In this document: in pieces, positions 4,471 through 5,022 of the stretch
Layout: every line of letters begins with the position of its first letter
Position numbering within the stretch: the first letter of the stretch is position 1
Origin: Alphaproteobacteria bacterium
Lineage (GTDB): Bacteria; Pseudomonadota; Alphaproteobacteria; Paracaedibacterales; JAKBAR01
NCBI GenBank assembly: GCA_019745755.1
Contig: JAIESS010000181.1
Location: 1-5,022, forward strand
Direction of reading: 5' to 3'
DNA: 5,022 nt
The notes under the pieces: generated by a model
Told to the model about the DNA's origin: nothing
Seen by the model: only the letters and a program-made list of their open reading frames with translations
Databases searched by the model: none
Translations under genes and position numbers: made by a program

Positions 4471-5022
4471 TTAATCTGGAAAGAGAATCAGAAAAAGAAT
4501 TCCAATTCCCATTAAAAGAGCATTAATAAAAAGTCGTGAGGCAGATTTTGAGTGAACATTGAGATGGTTTAGATTGAAGCGTCTAATCTCCACACCAATA
4601 TCATAAATAACAGCAAAGATAAGAGTAATATAAAACCAAATGTCCCCCTTAAGATAGAGCCCAAGAGTAGCCATAAGAATGATCATGCCGATGTAAAAAC
4701 TAGCAAGCGATACTTTTAGATGATTCTTGAAAAAAACCGCTGTGGAATGAACACCAAGAACAAGGTCGTCCTTAATATCTTGAGTAGCGTAGATTGTATC
4801 GTAGTAAAGTGTCCAAAAAATTCCAATACCGTACAAAAGCCAAGGCTGAGGCGTGTAAAGAAGTTCAGGCTTTATTTCAGCAACAGCAATTAAAATGCCT
4901 GTATTAAATGCAAATCCAAGAATGAGTTGAGGAAACACAAAAAAACGTTTTGTGTAAGGATAAAAAAATAATAGTCCAAGGGCGCCTAAGGCTAAGATTT
5001 TCCCAAGGTCACTGAGAATAAA
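4471..5022 (-). CDS. ubiA: 4-hydroxybenzoate polyprenyltransferase, C-terminal part (5' end outside window)
   Basis: UbiA is a membrane prenyltransferase that attaches the polyprenyl tail to 4-hydroxybenzoate, an early step of ubiquinone synthesis. The frame stays open to the right edge and gives 183 visible residues of a protein usually near 290, so about 110 N-terminal residues, including the first Asp motif, lie outside. A GTG codon at 4938-4936 is not the start. The preceding residues, ending FFYPYTKRFF, are normal UbiA sequence and lead into VFPQLILGFAFNTG. The second Asp-rich motif is clear: D75-TIYATQ-D82-IK-D85-D86, followed by G90-VHSTAVFF (numbered in the visible part). Several hydrophobic helices are evident, and the end SASRLFINALLMGIGIL resembles the family's C-terminal LF-x-x-N-x3-G region. 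UbiA is favoured over other superfamily members by the DTIYAxQDxxDDxxxGxxST signature. It is convergent with pdxH, with an 11-bp gap. Confidence 0.92.
   Translation of the reverse strand, partial: FILSDLGKILALGALGLLFFYPYTKRFFVFPQLILGFAFNTGILIAVAEIKPELLYTPQPWLLYGIGIFWTLYYDTIYATQDIKDDLVLGVHSTAVFFKNHLKVSLASFYIGMIILMATLGLYLKGDIWFYITLIFAVIYDIGVEIRRFNLNHLNVHSKSASRLFINALLMGIGILFLILFPD

Noticed and set aside
4471..4938. A 155-residue membrane protein starting at GTG 4938-4936
   Set aside because: The frame continues upstream to the window edge with typical UbiA sequence, so this is an internal codon of a gene that starts outside the window.
1..5022. Defence, toxin-antitoxin, mobile-element or phage system
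   Set aside because: No transposase, integrase, nuclease, helicase, antitoxin-like pair or repeat array was seen; the recognised genes are metabolic or regulatory housekeeping genes.

Overview
This is an AT-rich stretch (roughly 40% GC by eye) of what looks like a chromosomal, housekeeping-type region of an alphaproteobacterium. The main pointers are a TrcR/DUF1013 protein, a family known essentially from Alphaproteobacteria, and a cytoplasmic patatin-like phospholipase of the type common in that class. PdxH and UbiA have alphaproteobacterial-style motifs. The low GC and short intergenic spaces would fit a host-associated lineage such as Holosporales- or Rickettsiales-like bacteria, but that placement is inference only. 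No transposase, integrase, phage gene, CRISPR array, tRNA or rRNA is visible.

Layout. (1) 1-269: the 3' end of an unrecognised plus-strand gene that enters from the left edge. (2) 270-378: a leader with a perfect 10-bp inverted repeat. (3) 379-906: trcR, starting at an internal ATG behind a GGAGG ribosome binding site, and closed by a hairpin terminator. (4) 1045-1608: a small exported protein of unknown function. It has its own candidate promoter and is bracketed by two terminators that share nearly the same 3' half. (5) 1858-2949: a patatin-like phospholipase with a complete Ser-Asp dyad. (6) 2950-3093: two consecutive stem-loops. The second looks like a real terminator for the patatin gene and overlaps the 3' end of the convergent gene. 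(7) 3062-3817, minus strand: a crotonase (enoyl-CoA hydratase family) with both catalytic glutamates. (8) 3818-3883: a short divergent intergenic region with an 11-bp palindrome. (9) 3884-4459: pdxH. (10) 4471-5022, minus strand: the C-terminal ~183 residues of UbiA, which continues past the right edge.

The genes do not form one operon. They are short, separately terminated or convergent/divergent units covering cell-cycle regulation (trcR), lipid or acyl-CoA turnover (patatin, crotonase), vitamin B6 cofactor supply (pdxH) and ubiquinone synthesis (ubiA). The patatin/crotonase pairing is suggestive of lipid metabolism, but they are convergent and so not co-transcribed. I found no convincing novel multi-gene system. 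The points most worth checking are the unidentified exported protein between look-alike terminators, the repeated ATGTGTATAC motif on both sides of trcR, the trcR leader hairpin, and the tandem stem-loops between the patatin and crotonase genes.
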